From Acinetobacter sp. Ac_5812 (GTDB lineage: Bacteria; Pseudomonadota; Gammaproteobacteria; Pseudomonadales; Moraxellaceae): 64,000 nt of DNA. The stretch lies in the NCBI RefSeq assembly GCF_013072695.1, contig NZ_LXUK01000027.1, positions 372,001 to 436,000 of the forward strand, written 5' to 3'. Both the position numbers and the translations under genes were made by a program. Positions 28,263 to 38,764 of the stretch are shown piece by piece. The notes under the pieces were generated by a model. The model was given only the letters and a program-made list of their open reading frames with translations. It did not search any database and was not told where the DNA came from. Within the stretch, counting starts at the first letter, position 1. Every line of letters begins with the position of its first letter.

Positions 28263-28290
28263 AAAAAAGCCTCAAAATTGAGGCTTTTTA
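28263..28290 (-). terminator. terminator after ftsK
   Basis: AAAAAGCCTCAA and TTGAGGCTTTTT form a hairpin 22 bp beyond the ftsK stop. The 180 bp between it and the previous terminator hold nothing recognisable. Confidence 0.85.
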
Positions 28291-28311
28291 TTGAACCATG
28301 TCTTGTTCAGC

Positions 28312-31300
28312 TTAAACTAGAATATCTCGCTTACCATTTGCGCCCATCGAGCTCACGATTCCGTTTTCTTCCATTTGGTCGATAATTCGTGCTGCACGGT
28401 TATAGCCCAAGCTAAATTTACGCTGTAACGATGAGGTTGATGCTTTACGTGTTTCGAGCACAAAGGAAACACATTGGTCATACAGTGCATCTCGGCTCGG
28501 ATCACCATCCCCATCTTCAAAACCACGTGATGTCGGTTCTTCATCAAATGGCGTCAGGATTTCATCCACATAGTCTGGTTCACCACGTTCACGCCAAGCA
28601 TCACAAATACGATTGACTTCATCATCGCTAATAAAGGCGCCATGCACACGCTCAGGTTCGATTTTACCCGGCCCAAGGAACAACATATCACCATGACCCA
28701 GTAAGTCTTCTGCACCACCCGCATCCAAAATAGTACGTGAGTCAATTTTACTGTTTACACGTAATGCAACACGGGTTGGAATATTGGCTTTAATTAAACC
28801 TGTAATGACGTCGACCGATGGACGCTGTGTTGCGAGCAGTAAATGAATTCCTGCTGCACGCGATTTCTGCGCCAGACGAGTAATCATTTCTTCGGCTTTT
28901 TTACCGACTTGCATGATCATGTCAGCAAACTCATCGGCAACAATTACAATCGATGGTAATGGTGCTAAACGTGGTGCACGCTCACCTACAACCGAATCAC
29001 TGGCTTTCCAGGTTGGATCAATTAAATCGTCACCATTGGCAATCGCCTCTTCGACCTTACGGTTATAGTCACTGAGTTTACGAATTTTCAGGAAGGACAT
29101 TAGCTTATAACGACGTTCCATTTCATTGACACACCAGTTTAAAGCACTGACTGCATCTTTCATGTCAGTGACCACAGGCGTTAACAAGTGCGGAATATCG
29201 TTATAGTTGGCTAATTCAAGCTGTTTTGGATCGATCAAAATCAAGCGTAACTGGTCTGGTGTATATTTCAGTAACATCGATAAAATCATCGAGTTCACTG
29301 CAACCGACTTACCAGAACCTGTGGTCCCCGCAACCAACATATGCGGTGCTTTGCCAAGGTCAGTAATGACAGGATTACCTGAAATGTCTTTACCCATCGC
29401 CATAGAGAGCAAACCCGCAGGGTCTTCAAAAGCTGGCGTTTTCAATAACTCAATCAACCGTACCATTTCACGGCTACTATTCGGCACTTCAATTCCGATA
29501 TATGGTTTTCCTGCAATCACTTCAACCACACGAACAGATGCCATCGACATTGAACGTGCCAGATCACGTGAAATATTGGTCACTTTAGAGGCTTTTACAC
29601 CCGGTGCAAGATCGAGTTCAAAGCGTGTTACGACTGGTCCCGGCTGGGCTTCGACCACCTGAGCCTTTACATTAAACTCTTGTAGTTTGATCTCCAAAAG
29701 CTCAGAAAGACGCGCGAGTTGCTCAGCGGTAAAATTGACCTTTTTGTTTGGATCAACTTCATCCAGTAATTCCAGACCTGGTAAAGTCGGTAGATCACGG
29801 CGTTTTTGCGCGACTTGCATGGCGCGTGACATCGGACGACCAAACGCATCTGTTAATGGTGCATCTAGGTCAAAATCATCTTCTATATCCAAATCTGCAT
29901 CAGGATCAGCTTTACCTGCGGTTTCTTGCCATGCTTCGATAAAGGCTTCTTTAGACAGTGTTTCTTTTTGTGTTGGTGTTGAAACTTCAATCGGTGCTTT
30001 TACAAAAGCAGAGGATTGCGCATAACTGGTTGTTCGTGGTGAAGCCTGTTCACGCTCTTCTTCAACCAGAAGATCACTAAAATCATCCATATCCTCTGCA
30101 ACAACACGATGTATCTCATCTTGCGTGATATTTTGGACAGGAGCAACTGTATGCGACTGTGCAACTGTTGGTCTCGCAGATTCAGTGATCAGTGCTTCAA
30201 TATCAGCCTCAAACTCTTCTTCATCAACAGGACTGTTTGGATTTGCTTGAGGCTCATGGGTAAATGGCGTATGTAAATCTGTCGCCGTCTTACTATTTGG
30301 TACAGCAGCCAGCAACTCATCAAAAATTTGATCATCATTCCAATCTAAATTACTGTGATTGGATTTTTGTGTTGCCATCGCTACATCTGCATACTGTGCC
30401 GGAGCATGAGGAGCGTCATCCGCTGCTCTTAACAATGCATCAATTTCTTGCTTATGGCTCGCATCATCGCGCTGTAAAGCACGCCATACTTCACCTGTTT
30501 GAACCAAGCGTTGGCTTTCGGTTTCAAACTGGTGCGCACGTTGTAAAGTCTGTTCAAAATCTTCAATCTGCTCAGTTTGTACTGGCTGACTACCTTGTTG
30601 CTGCTCTTTGGCAAGCACATCGGCAAATAATTTTTCAGCCATCAACTGATGATGTGAATCATCAATTTTAATCAGTTTTGCTTGAACTTGATTCGCTTTA
30701 GCGTCACTCGTATCTGCTACAAGATCAGACTCAGTTTGTACTTTATTCTTAATTGCAGGTGTATCGGCAGCAGCTAATTGCTCAGTCAGATCATATGCAG
30801 ATTCATTCTGTGGGACATTTTTGTAGAATAAATCTTGTAAATAAGCAGGTGTATTTTTCAGTGTGATCCACGTTTTGTTCCACTGAATGCCAAAGGCTAA
30901 AGTCAGTAATAAGATACTAAAAGCCAATAAGAATAAAGTTGCGCCATAGATGGTCAATAATTGGGATAAACTCTGCCCCAACTCATAACCAATGATACCA
31001 CCCGCTGCATTATCCAAAGTATCTGCAGGTGTATTCCAATGCAGATACAACAAGCTAGAAATGGAGAGGATCAAGAAAAACTGTGCAGCATAACGAAATG
31101 GGCGATTTAAAAAGCTTCTTGGCCACCAGACTTGAATGGCTTCAATAAACAAGAACAGAGGAATCAGCAAACTTGCCCATCCCAAAAAACCAAACAGTAA
31201 ATCTGCGATCCAAGCACCTGCTACACCGCTGGCGTTTGAAACCTGCTGGGTATCACTGGAAATATGCATCCAGCCCGGATCAAATGGTGTATAGGTTACT

Positions 31301-31386
31301 GTGGCAAGAAATAAATAAATGCCAAAAGAAATCAAAAATAATGTCATTAAAAAGCGTTGTGCATAAACACTTGACACCGCAGTCAT
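28312..31386 (-). CDS. ftsK: DNA translocase FtsK
   Basis: 1,024-residue septal DNA pump that clears chromosome ends and activates XerCD/dif dimer resolution. Seen: N-terminal integral membrane part with four hydrophobic segments (residues ~10-170); a long acidic/Gln linker (~180-520); then the motor with Walker A VAGTTGSGKSVAVNSM, Walker B PSIVIVADEFADMIM, RAAGIHLLLATQRPSVDVITGLIKAN and RTILDAGGAEDLLGHGDML; and finally the winged-helix gamma domain (KASTSSLQRKFSLGYNRAARIIDQME) that reads KOPS. It is divergent from trxB, with 252 bp between them. Confidence 0.97.
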   Translation of the reverse strand: MTAVSSVYAQRFLMTLFLISFGIYLFLATVTYTPFDPGWMHISSDTQQVSNASGVAGAWIADLLFGFLGWASLLIPLFLFIEAIQVWWPRSFLNRPFRYAAQFFLILSISSLLYLHWNTPADTLDNAAGGIIGYELGQSLSQLLTIYGATLFLLAFSILLLTLAFGIQWNKTWITLKNTPAYLQDLFYKNVPQNESAYDLTEQLAAADTPAIKNKVQTESDLVADTSDAKANQVQAKLIKIDDSHHQLMAEKLFADVLAKEQQQGSQPVQTEQIEDFEQTLQRAHQFETESQRLVQTGEVWRALQRDDASHKQEIDALLRAADDAPHAPAQYADVAMATQKSNHSNLDWNDDQIFDELLAAVPNSKTATDLHTPFTHEPQANPNSPVDEEEFEADIEALITESARPTVAQSHTVAPVQNITQDEIHRVVAEDMDDFSDLLVEEEREQASPRTTSYAQSSAFVKAPIEVSTPTQKETLSKEAFIEAWQETAGKADPDADLDIEDDFDLDAPLTDAFGRPMSRAMQVAQKRRDLPTLPGLELLDEVDPNKKVNFTAEQLARLSELLEIKLQEFNVKAQVVEAQPGPVVTRFELDLAPGVKASKVTNISRDLARSMSMASVRVVEVIAGKPYIGIEVPNSSREMVRLIELLKTPAFEDPAGLLSMAMGKDISGNPVITDLGKAPHMLVAGTTGSGKSVAVNSMILSMLLKYTPDQLRLILIDPKQLELANYNDIPHLLTPVVTDMKDAVSALNWCVNEMERRYKLMSFLKIRKLSDYNRKVEEAIANGDDLIDPTWKASDSVVGERAPRLAPLPSIVIVADEFADMIMQVGKKAEEMITRLAQKSRAAGIHLLLATQRPSVDVITGLIKANIPTRVALRVNSKIDSRTILDAGGAEDLLGHGDMLFLGPGKIEPERVHGAFISDDEVNRICDAWRERGEPDYVDEILTPFDEEPTSRGFEDGDGDPSRDALYDQCVSFVLETRKASTSSLQRKFSLGYNRAARIIDQMEENGIVSSMGANGKRDILV

Positions 31387-31623
31387 ATACAGTCCTGTAA
31401 CCCAATTCGTTATTTGTTAGTATCTTTCAAGGCCCAAAATGCCTTAATCAATAAGTTTTATATTATGCACTCGTTCTTACAAAAAAGATGCACGATTGTT
31501 TACTGTTGTTGTTAACATCCTGCTCGGATATAGCTCAATTCGATTGAGTTAATCAATATTATCCCGATGGATTTAAACCACTCCGCTCTGGATTCACGTA
31601 TAATTTTAGCAGTTTTGATATAA

Positions 31624-32589
<966 letters not shown>

Positions 32590-32603
32590 TTAGGCCAATA
32601 TTG

Positions 32604-32634
32604 AAAAACCACCAATCTTTGGTGGTTTTTTTTT
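32604..32634 (+). terminator. terminator after trxB
   Basis: AAAAACCACCA and TGGTGGTTTTT with a 5-nt loop, then a run of T. Confidence 0.9.
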
Positions 32635-32705
32635 GCGAGTATCCATACAATCGAAAAATTGACGGCTTTTTAAACATATCAACAATCAGTCTATAGGATA
32701 TATCA

Positions 32706-34262
32706 ATGACAACGACCTGGACGAACGGCTACCAAACTGAAGTAAATTATACCTACGGTTATTATCGAGACCTCAGCCCGAATTTCCAAAAGTTTTGCTT
32801 ACTTTTAAATGGCATCGATAGTCCAGATTTTCAGGAAAATCATAATCATTGTGAACTTGGCTTTGGTCAAGGTGTCAGTATTAATATTCATGCAACCTGT
32901 AATGAAGCTGCATTCTACGGTACGGATTTCAATCCGGCACATGCAGCACATGCCAATCAACTGGCCGAACAAACCCAAACTGAACATTATTTCTATGATG
33001 ATAGTTTTGAAGAGCTGCTTAATCGTTCTGACCTCCCCATGTTTGATTCGATCAGCCTACATGGAATTTGGAGCTGGATCAGCTATGAAAATCAGCACAT
33101 TATTCTCAAATTTATTCGTAAATTCTTAAAACCCAATGGTATTGTCTATATCAGCTATAATTGCGTTACCGGTTGGGCTGCCAATATGCCAATTCGCGAA
33201 CTGTTCCATAGCCATTTTAAGTTTAATAGCAAAAGTACCAATCCTCTGCAAAAGGTCAATGAAGCCCTGACCTTCAGTGAAGATTTACTTAAGCAAAATC
33301 CAATTTTTGCGCAACGCAATCCCAATGCCGTACAAAAAGTTGCTGATTTAAAACAGCAAAATCCGAATTATTTGATTCACGAATACCTCAATCAAGATTG
33401 GCAATGTTTTTCCTTCCAGCAAATTGTCCGTATTCTGGATGAAATCAAACTATCCTATGCAGGTTCAACCGATTTAAATACACATCTCGATAACATCAAT
33501 TTTTCAGAACAGCACCAAGCTTTTTTGAATGCCATTGAGCACCCTATTTTTAAAGAACAATGCCGCGACTATTTTGCCAACACGCAATTTAGACGAGACT
33601 TGTTTATTCGAGGTAAAAATAACTTAACCCCATTACAAGCACAGGAACGACTGCGCAACACGGCCTTTGTGTTACTTACAGCCAAAGAACAACTACCAAC
33701 CAGTATCAGTGGACTATTAGGCACCTTTAATTTAATTGAAGAAATTTATCTGCCCATCGGTGATAAATTTGCAAAGGAAAACTATCAACCACTGACCATT
33801 TTTGAACTGGAACAAAGTCTGCCAGATCTCAACTATGCAAAAATTCTCAATGCTTTAGTCATTCTATCGCACCTTGGTTTAGCTCAACCTTGCCAAAACT
33901 TAGACCCGAAGCAACAAACTTTAGAGCAATCCCAACGTTTAAATCACTATTTATTAAAGCAAGCGAGTTTTCATCAGAACTATAATGTCCTGATTAGCCC
34001 AATTACAGGAATCGGTATTCCAACTGAGCATTTCCATCAACTGTTCTATCGTGCACATTTCATTGATGGTTTAACATCAACAAGTGAATTTGCACAATAT
34101 GTACAGGATGCAATCAGCCAACTCAATTGGTTAGTCTTGGACAGCGAAGGTAAAACAGTATCAGACAAAGAAAAGAGTCTTGAAATTATTCAAACTAAAG
34201 CTCAACTTTTCCTCGACAGTAAAAAATTAGAAATTGCTAAGCATTTACGTTTGTTTAATTAA
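32706..34262 (+). CDS. methyltransferase with regulatory domain
   Basis: 518-residue two-domain protein. Residues 1-200 form a class I SAM-dependent methyltransferase: CELGFGQGVSINIHA is motif I, YGTDFNPAHAAHA motif II, FDSISLHGIWSWI motif IV, and FLKPNGIVYISYNCVTGW motif VI. The central and C-terminal region corresponds to the methyltransferase regulatory domain (PF10119-like). Known family members occur in many gammaproteobacteria, some near surface polysaccharide genes, but the substrate is not established. The gene stands alone between trxB and aat. Confidence 0.78.
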   Translation: MTTTWTNGYQTEVNYTYGYYRDLSPNFQKFCLLLNGIDSPDFQENHNHCELGFGQGVSINIHATCNEAAFYGTDFNPAHAAHANQLAEQTQTEHYFYDDSFEELLNRSDLPMFDSISLHGIWSWISYENQHIILKFIRKFLKPNGIVYISYNCVTGWAANMPIRELFHSHFKFNSKSTNPLQKVNEALTFSEDLLKQNPIFAQRNPNAVQKVADLKQQNPNYLIHEYLNQDWQCFSFQQIVRILDEIKLSYAGSTDLNTHLDNINFSEQHQAFLNAIEHPIFKEQCRDYFANTQFRRDLFIRGKNNLTPLQAQERLRNTAFVLLTAKEQLPTSISGLLGTFNLIEEIYLPIGDKFAKENYQPLTIFELEQSLPDLNYAKILNALVILSHLGLAQPCQNLDPKQQTLEQSQRLNHYLLKQASFHQNYNVLISPITGIGIPTEHFHQLFYRAHFIDGLTSTSEFAQYVQDAISQLNWLVLDSEGKTVSDKEKSLEIIQTKAQLFLDSKKLEIAKHLRLFN

Positions 34263-34348
34263 TCTCGTATAGGGAGTGGCTCTGCTAATGATTGCCATTC
34301 CCTATAACTTCAGTTAGCTTAGAATTAATCTTATTAATTTTTTATGCT

Positions 34349-35080
34349 ATGCAACAACTCCCACCCTCGCAATATATTTTCCCGAATCCAATCGAAGCCG
34401 ATCCTGAAGGACAAGGATTTATTTGTATTGGTGCAGACCTGTCCCCCTCTACTTTATTTGAAGCCTACACACATGGGCTGTTCCCTTGGTTCAATGAAGA
34501 CGAGCCAATTTGCTGGTGGAGTCCTGAACCTCGTTGCGTTATCGAGCCACATACTTACAAACCCAGTAAATCTTTAATTCGGAATATGAAAAAGTACGAT
34601 TATCGAATTACGATTAATCATGCTTTTGAGCAAGTGATTCGCTCATGCTCAATGCCGCGTAGCTATGCCAATGAAACCTGGATTAGTGAAGATATCATCG
34701 AAGGCTATTGCGCATTATTTCAAGCGGGTTATGCTTATAGTATTGAAGTCTGGCAGCAGGATAAATTGGTTGGGGGACTGTATGGTGTCAGTGTTGGCAA
34801 AGGCTGCTTTGGAGAGTCGATGTTTAGTACTGAAACTGACGTTTCTAAAATGGCTTTCTATACCTTAATGTTGATTGGGCAAGAAAATCAGTTGCCGTGG
34901 ATTGATTGCCAATTGGTCAATGATCACCTTTTAAGCCTCGGTGCTAGTACACTTTCTCGCCAAGCCTATCTTAAATCGTTACAAGATGTAATTATTGCCC
35001 CCTCTATCAATTGGAAAAGTTATCAAGAACGTGTATTTTCAAGTAAAACAATAGCAGTTTTTGCAAAATTAGACGGTTAA
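34349..35080 (+). CDS. aat: leucyl/phenylalanyl-tRNA-protein transferase
   Basis: 243-residue L/F transferase that adds Leu or Phe from charged tRNA to N-terminal Lys or Arg, creating an N-degron read by ClpS/ClpAP. Seen: [76 protein letters not shown] and [19 protein letters not shown], the full GNAT-like core. ATG 34349 fits the family start; an upstream TTG would add a stretch not seen in the family. bpt follows after 28 bp. Confidence 0.95.
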   Translation: MQQLPPSQYIFPNPIEADPEGQGFICIGADLSPSTLFEAYTHGLFPWFNEDEPICWWSPEPRCVIEPHTYKPSKSLIRNMKKYDYRITINHAFEQVIRSCSMPRSYANETWISEDIIEGYCALFQAGYAYSIEVWQQDKLVGGLYGVSVGKGCFGESMFSTETDVSKMAFYTLMLIGQENQLPWIDCQLVNDHLLSLGASTLSRQAYLKSLQDVIIAPSINWKSYQERVFSSKTIAVFAKLDG

Positions 35081-35108
35081 CGGATTAACACCTTGGAGGG
35101 ACAGATTA

Positions 35109-35924
35109 ATGAAATCATATCAACCCAAGTCCCTTTTAAATGACTTACAGTACTATATTACGCCACCGCACGACTGCAGTTATCTTGATAACAAATCAGC
35201 TCGAATGGTGTTCCTAGATCCAATTCACCGTATCGATGTGGTGACTTTGTCAGAACTTTCTCGCGTTGGTTTTCGTCGTAGCGGTGATTTTGTCTATCGT
35301 CCTGAATGTCACTTATGTCGCCAATGCTTATCTTGCCGTGTTCCCGTTCAAGAATTTAAAATGAACAGCAGCCAAAAAAAAGCATGGAAACGCAATCAAG
35401 ATTTGCAAATGAGTATTTTGCCGACCTCGCAAGCCACTCAACAACACTACGACCTATATGAACGTTATATCAATGAGCGTCACTCAGATGGTGATATGTA
35501 CCCTGCCAGTCTGGATCAGTTTGAAAAATTTCTGGTGCATAGCTGCACAGAAAGTTTCTTTATTGAACTTTGGAAAGACCAAAAACTGATTGGTGTTTCA
35601 ACCTGTGATTTAATGGATGACGGGCTGTCAGCAGTCTATACCTTCTTTGATCCAGATGAACAACGTCGCTCTTTAGGTGTATTTGCGATCCTTAAACAAA
35701 TCGAATATGTACGTACATTGAACCTCGACTATTTATACCTAGGTTATTGGGTGCCACATTCACCCAAAATGAATTATAAATCGCAATATACGCCACTTGA
35801 ATTATTGCTTGATGGGCAATGGCGTCGGCTTAATCGCCCACTCTCTGAAAATGAGATCCATCAGCTTGGAAATTCATTAATGAGTACACTACCTTCTGAA
35901 TGGAATAATTTAATTATTAAATAA
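35109..35924 (+). CDS. bpt: aspartate/glutamate leucyltransferase
   Basis: 271-residue ATE-like transferase that in bacteria adds Leu to N-terminal Asp or Glu. It complements aat in the N-degron pathway. Seen: the cysteine-rich N-terminal signature CHLCRQCLSCRVPV and FKMNSSQKKAWKRNQDL; then YERYINERHSDGDMYP; and the core DGLSAVYTFFDPDEQRRSLGVFAIL with YLGYWVPHSPKMNYKSQYTP. GGAGG stands 10 nt before the start. Its last 15 bp overlap the convergent rimI gene. Confidence 0.93.
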   Translation: MKSYQPKSLLNDLQYYITPPHDCSYLDNKSARMVFLDPIHRIDVVTLSELSRVGFRRSGDFVYRPECHLCRQCLSCRVPVQEFKMNSSQKKAWKRNQDLQMSILPTSQATQQHYDLYERYINERHSDGDMYPASLDQFEKFLVHSCTESFFIELWKDQKLIGVSTCDLMDDGLSAVYTFFDPDEQRRSLGVFAILKQIEYVRTLNLDYLYLGYWVPHSPKMNYKSQYTPLELLLDGQWRRLNRPLSENEIHQLGNSLMSTLPSEWNNLIIK

Positions 35925-36371
35925 CGCTGCAAAATCATCCGTGCATGTTTTGACCATAATAACAGCATGCTCTCTTGAACCATCGGGATTTGGATAATAA
36001 TTTTTACGCAAATCAATTTGGTGAAAACCTGCCTTTTCATACAAACGAATTGCGGCTGTATTACTCTCACGAACTTCCAGAAAAATCTGGATCGGGTTAT
36101 TTTTTAATTGCTGAATTGAACTTTCTAATAATTCATAACCCAGTCCTTTGCCCTGTTGGCTTGGGTGAATCGCCATCAACAATAAATTCGCTTCATCCAA
36201 AACTGGCTGCAAAATACAGAAACCCACCACTTGATTGGCTTGCTCATACACCGTACATTGATAAGAGGCGAAGGATTCCTGAAACTGTTGCTTCGACCAT
36301 GGGTGTGTTTGAACTAAAGCCTCAATTGCAGAAACACGATCTAAATCTTTTTCTTGCATCAATCGAATCAC
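35910..36371 (-). CDS. rimI: ribosomal-protein-alanine N-acetyltransferase RimI
   Basis: 153-residue GNAT enzyme that acetylates the N-terminal Ala of ribosomal protein S18. Seen: LLLMAIHPSQQGKGLGYELLESSI (acetyl-CoA loop QxxGxG), FLEVRESNTAAIRLYEKAGFHQIDLRKNYYP, typical of RimI, and HAVIMVK. It overlaps the 3' end of bpt by 15 bp on the opposite strand, so transcription converges there with no visible terminator in the overlap. Confidence 0.88.
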   Translation of the reverse strand: MIRLMQEKDLDRVSAIEALVQTHPWSKQQFQESFASYQCTVYEQANQVVGFCILQPVLDEANLLLMAIHPSQQGKGLGYELLESSIQQLKNNPIQIFLEVRESNTAAIRLYEKAGFHQIDLRKNYYPNPDGSREHAVIMVKTCTDDFAALFNN

Positions 36372-36437
36372 GATCTGCTACTCTATAAAATACTGCTGCA
36401 GATTATCAGCAATTTAAAACAAAATTTGAATAAAAAA

Positions 36438-36459
36438 ATGGGCAGTTTTAACTGCCCAT
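36438..36459 (-). terminator. terminator after the first hydrolase paralogue
   Basis: ATGGGCAGTT and AACTGCCCAT, perfect 10-bp stem with a 2-nt centre; on the minus strand it continues into a T-run. It lies within 30 bp of the stop codon. Confidence 0.8.
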
Positions 36460-36464
36460 TGAAG

Positions 36465-37349
36465 TTAACTTAGATTAAAACCCAATTCAGCACGCCATTT
36501 ATTCAACAACACAGTAGTATCTTGATCGTTTGGGTGAAATTTCGGTCTTAAAAAATCCAATAAGGTTGGAATTTGGCGAGTCATAAAGCCTTTATAACCA
36601 TACATAAACTTGATCATGTATTTGGTATCACGCCATGTTAATTTGCCGTCAGTTCGCAAAAGTTTTGCCGTGAAATAAGATTGAGTGATAAAGATCAAAC
36701 CCATCGCAATGACCAAAGCCAATGAACGCATAAAATACGCTTTAGGGCCTTGTCCATACATAGCTTCATAGACATCAAAGGCAACTGCCTTATGTTCATT
36801 TTCTTCTACTGCATGCCACATCCATAAATGGTACATGGTTTGATCCATAAACATGGCTTGGATGTCTGGATTACTCAACAACTCTTCGGCAATCGTAGAA
36901 GTAAAGTGCTCTAAGGCACAAGTTCCAGTAAGCCCAATCATCTCTTTACTAAAACCAAATGGTTTTAGTAATTTAGAAGCAACGCCTATGGTGCGATTAA
37001 TCAAACGTCCTGTTTGAGCCTCTAACTCACGAACATCATAACCGTAAGCTTGAGCTGAAGCATTAAAAGCCAAATGCTCTTTGGAATGCATCGCTTCTTG
37101 ACCAATAAAGGCACTAATTTCTTTCTGCAGTCGCTGATCCGCCAATTTAGGATCATTACGTACTGCACGGGTACTATTCACAAAGAATTGCTCACCTTCA
37201 GGAAATAGTGCCGAAAGCGCAGTCATAAAATGTGTGAGTGCAGCGTCACCATTGGCCCAATAACGTGGAACCTCACCAAATTCAAAATCCATTCGGCGTA
37301 CGGGAAAGCTGGCGCCAGCACGGTTTGAAATATTAACTTTAGCATTCAT
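36465..37349 (-). CDS. metal-dependent hydrolase, PF10118 family, paralogue 1
   Basis: 294-residue protein of the putative metal-dependent hydrolase family. Seen: FPVRRMDFEFGEVPRYW; ISAFIGQEAMHSKEHLAFN; a GTCALEHFTSTIAEELL helix; and MWHAVEENEHKAVAFDVYE. The repeated E..H and E..EH patterns resemble a helical di-iron (ferritin-like) centre. A hydrophobic stretch (SLALVIAMGLIFITQSYF) lies near residue 215. ATG 37349 is used because AGGAG precedes it by 8 nt. It lies just downstream of a close paralogue, the result of tandem duplication. The substrate is unknown. Confidence 0.8.
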   Translation of the reverse strand: MNAKVNISNRAGASFPVRRMDFEFGEVPRYWANGDAALTHFMTALSALFPEGEQFFVNSTRAVRNDPKLADQRLQKEISAFIGQEAMHSKEHLAFNASAQAYGYDVRELEAQTGRLINRTIGVASKLLKPFGFSKEMIGLTGTCALEHFTSTIAEELLSNPDIQAMFMDQTMYHLWMWHAVEENEHKAVAFDVYEAMYGQGPKAYFMRSLALVIAMGLIFITQSYFTAKLLRTDGKLTWRDTKYMIKFMYGYKGFMTRQIPTLLDFLRPKFHPNDQDTTVLLNKWRAELGFNLS

Positions 37350-37512
37350 ACCCTGTTCTCCTATACGATGAATACGCTTCATTGATTATTTTCTATACTT
37401 TATTTATACGCCCTTTTCAGCGCATTCAATAAGTGCAGATAAGGTCATAAAAGCATCATCTTAGGACATGTCGCCTTGCTCAAAATCCTGTATGAAATGA
37501 ATGATTAAAATA

Positions 37513-37543
37513 AAAAAGGGAACAAAATTTATTGTCCCCTTTT
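37513..37543 (-). terminator. weak terminator between the hydrolase paralogues
   Basis: AAAAGGGAACAA and TTGTCCCCTTTT pair with one mismatch over a 6-nt loop, 30 bp beyond the stop of the upstream paralogue. It probably makes the two copies separate transcripts. Confidence 0.6.
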
Positions 37544-37573
37544 CAGGAATTTCGAGACGAGAATAAGGAGAAT

Positions 37574-38455
37574 TTACAGACCTAATTTTGCCTTCCAATC
37601 TTGCAATAATTGCACAGTATCTAAGTCATTAGGATGGAAACCTGGCTTGAAATACGCCAACATTTCACCCGCCATTCCAGAGATAATTCCTTTCGACGGA
37701 CTATAGGCATATTCATAAATCATACCGAGCTCTTTGAGATTTAATTTTCCATCATCTTTCAAGAGCTTCAATACAAATGAAGATTGAGTCAAGAAAATTG
37801 CAACCATCGAAACGACCAGTGCAGTATTACGTAATGCGTAGGCCTTTACGCCACGACCAAAAATTTCTTCATACACATCATAAGCAACTGCTTTATGCTC
37901 ATTTTCTTCTACTGCATGCCATAACCACATATATTCCATAGTCTTGTCTTGCATTAACTCTTGAATATGCGGATTACGCAATAATTCTGACGCAATGGTT
38001 GCAGTAAAATGTTCGAGTGCTGTCGTTGCGGTCAAATCCACCATTTCTTGTGTCATACCGAATGGCTTAACCAATTTAGCAAATAGTTTACGGCCTGTTT
38101 GAATCACGACACCTGTTCTTCGTTCAAGTGTCTCAACATCATGGCCATACTTCTGAGCTGAAGCATTGAAGTTGACATGCTCTTGGGTATGCATTGCCTC
38201 TTGACCAATAAAAGCACTAATTTCTTTTTGCAATTTTTCATTGTCTTTAATGGCTGGGTGATAACGTACAGCACGCACTGAATCAATAAATAGTTTTTCA
38301 CCATCTGGAAATAGTGCAGATAAACCTGTCATAAAATGAGTTAATCCAGCAGAACCACTGACCCAATATTCAGGAACTTCATTAAAATCAAAATTCATAC
38401 GACGTACTGGGAAACTTGCACCTGCACGGTTTGAAACATTCACTTTAGCATTCAT
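37574..38455 (-). CDS. metal-dependent hydrolase, PF10118 family, paralogue 2
   Basis: 293 residues, clearly homologous over the full length to the gene at 36465-37349 (same MNAKVN-SNRAGASFPVRRM start, same LSALFP, ISAFIGQEAMH and WHAVEENEHKAVA blocks). The conserved Glu and His residues are present in both copies, so both could be active. The main differences are in the central helices and the C-terminal 60 residues (this copy has AYSPSKGIISGMAGEML). The function is unknown. A 309-bp region upstream holds its promoter and the tuf terminator. Confidence 0.8.
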   Translation of the reverse strand: MNAKVNVSNRAGASFPVRRMNFDFNEVPEYWVSGSAGLTHFMTGLSALFPDGEKLFIDSVRAVRYHPAIKDNEKLQKEISAFIGQEAMHTQEHVNFNASAQKYGHDVETLERRTGVVIQTGRKLFAKLVKPFGMTQEMVDLTATTALEHFTATIASELLRNPHIQELMQDKTMEYMWLWHAVEENEHKAVAYDVYEEIFGRGVKAYALRNTALVVSMVAIFLTQSSFVLKLLKDDGKLNLKELGMIYEYAYSPSKGIISGMAGEMLAYFKPGFHPNDLDTVQLLQDWKAKLGL

Positions 38456-38721
38456 GCTGCCTACTCCTTTTCAGTGGAAAATCTCCACTGAGTACTTTTG
38501 TTCGTTTTCTTGAGTTTTATATTACGGTTTTATACGAATCAATTAAGTGCAGTTTGGGACAGCGTATTATCAGTTTAGGACATGAGGAGGAAATTTTAAT
38601 TGAGTATTAAAATTTTCGACGCAAGAGAAAAGAAGTGATAAGTGCAACTACTTTTCAGACCTAAAAGAAAAATTTAATTGAATATTCGGATTTTAGATAT
38701 AAGAAAAGAAACCACAGACAT

Positions 38722-38750
38722 AAAAAAACACCCCAGAGGGGTGTTTTTTT
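38722..38750 (-). terminator. terminator after tuf (end of str operon)
   Basis: AAAAAAACACCCC and GGGGTGTTTTTTT form a 13-bp stem with a 3-nt loop, 15 bp behind the tuf stop. The remainder of the gap (38456-38721) contains two related 35-bp AT-rich direct blocks (AATTGAGTATTAAAATTTTC and AATTGAATATTCGGATTTTA) but no gene. Confidence 0.9.
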
Positions 38751-38764
38751 ATCACTCTAAGCGA

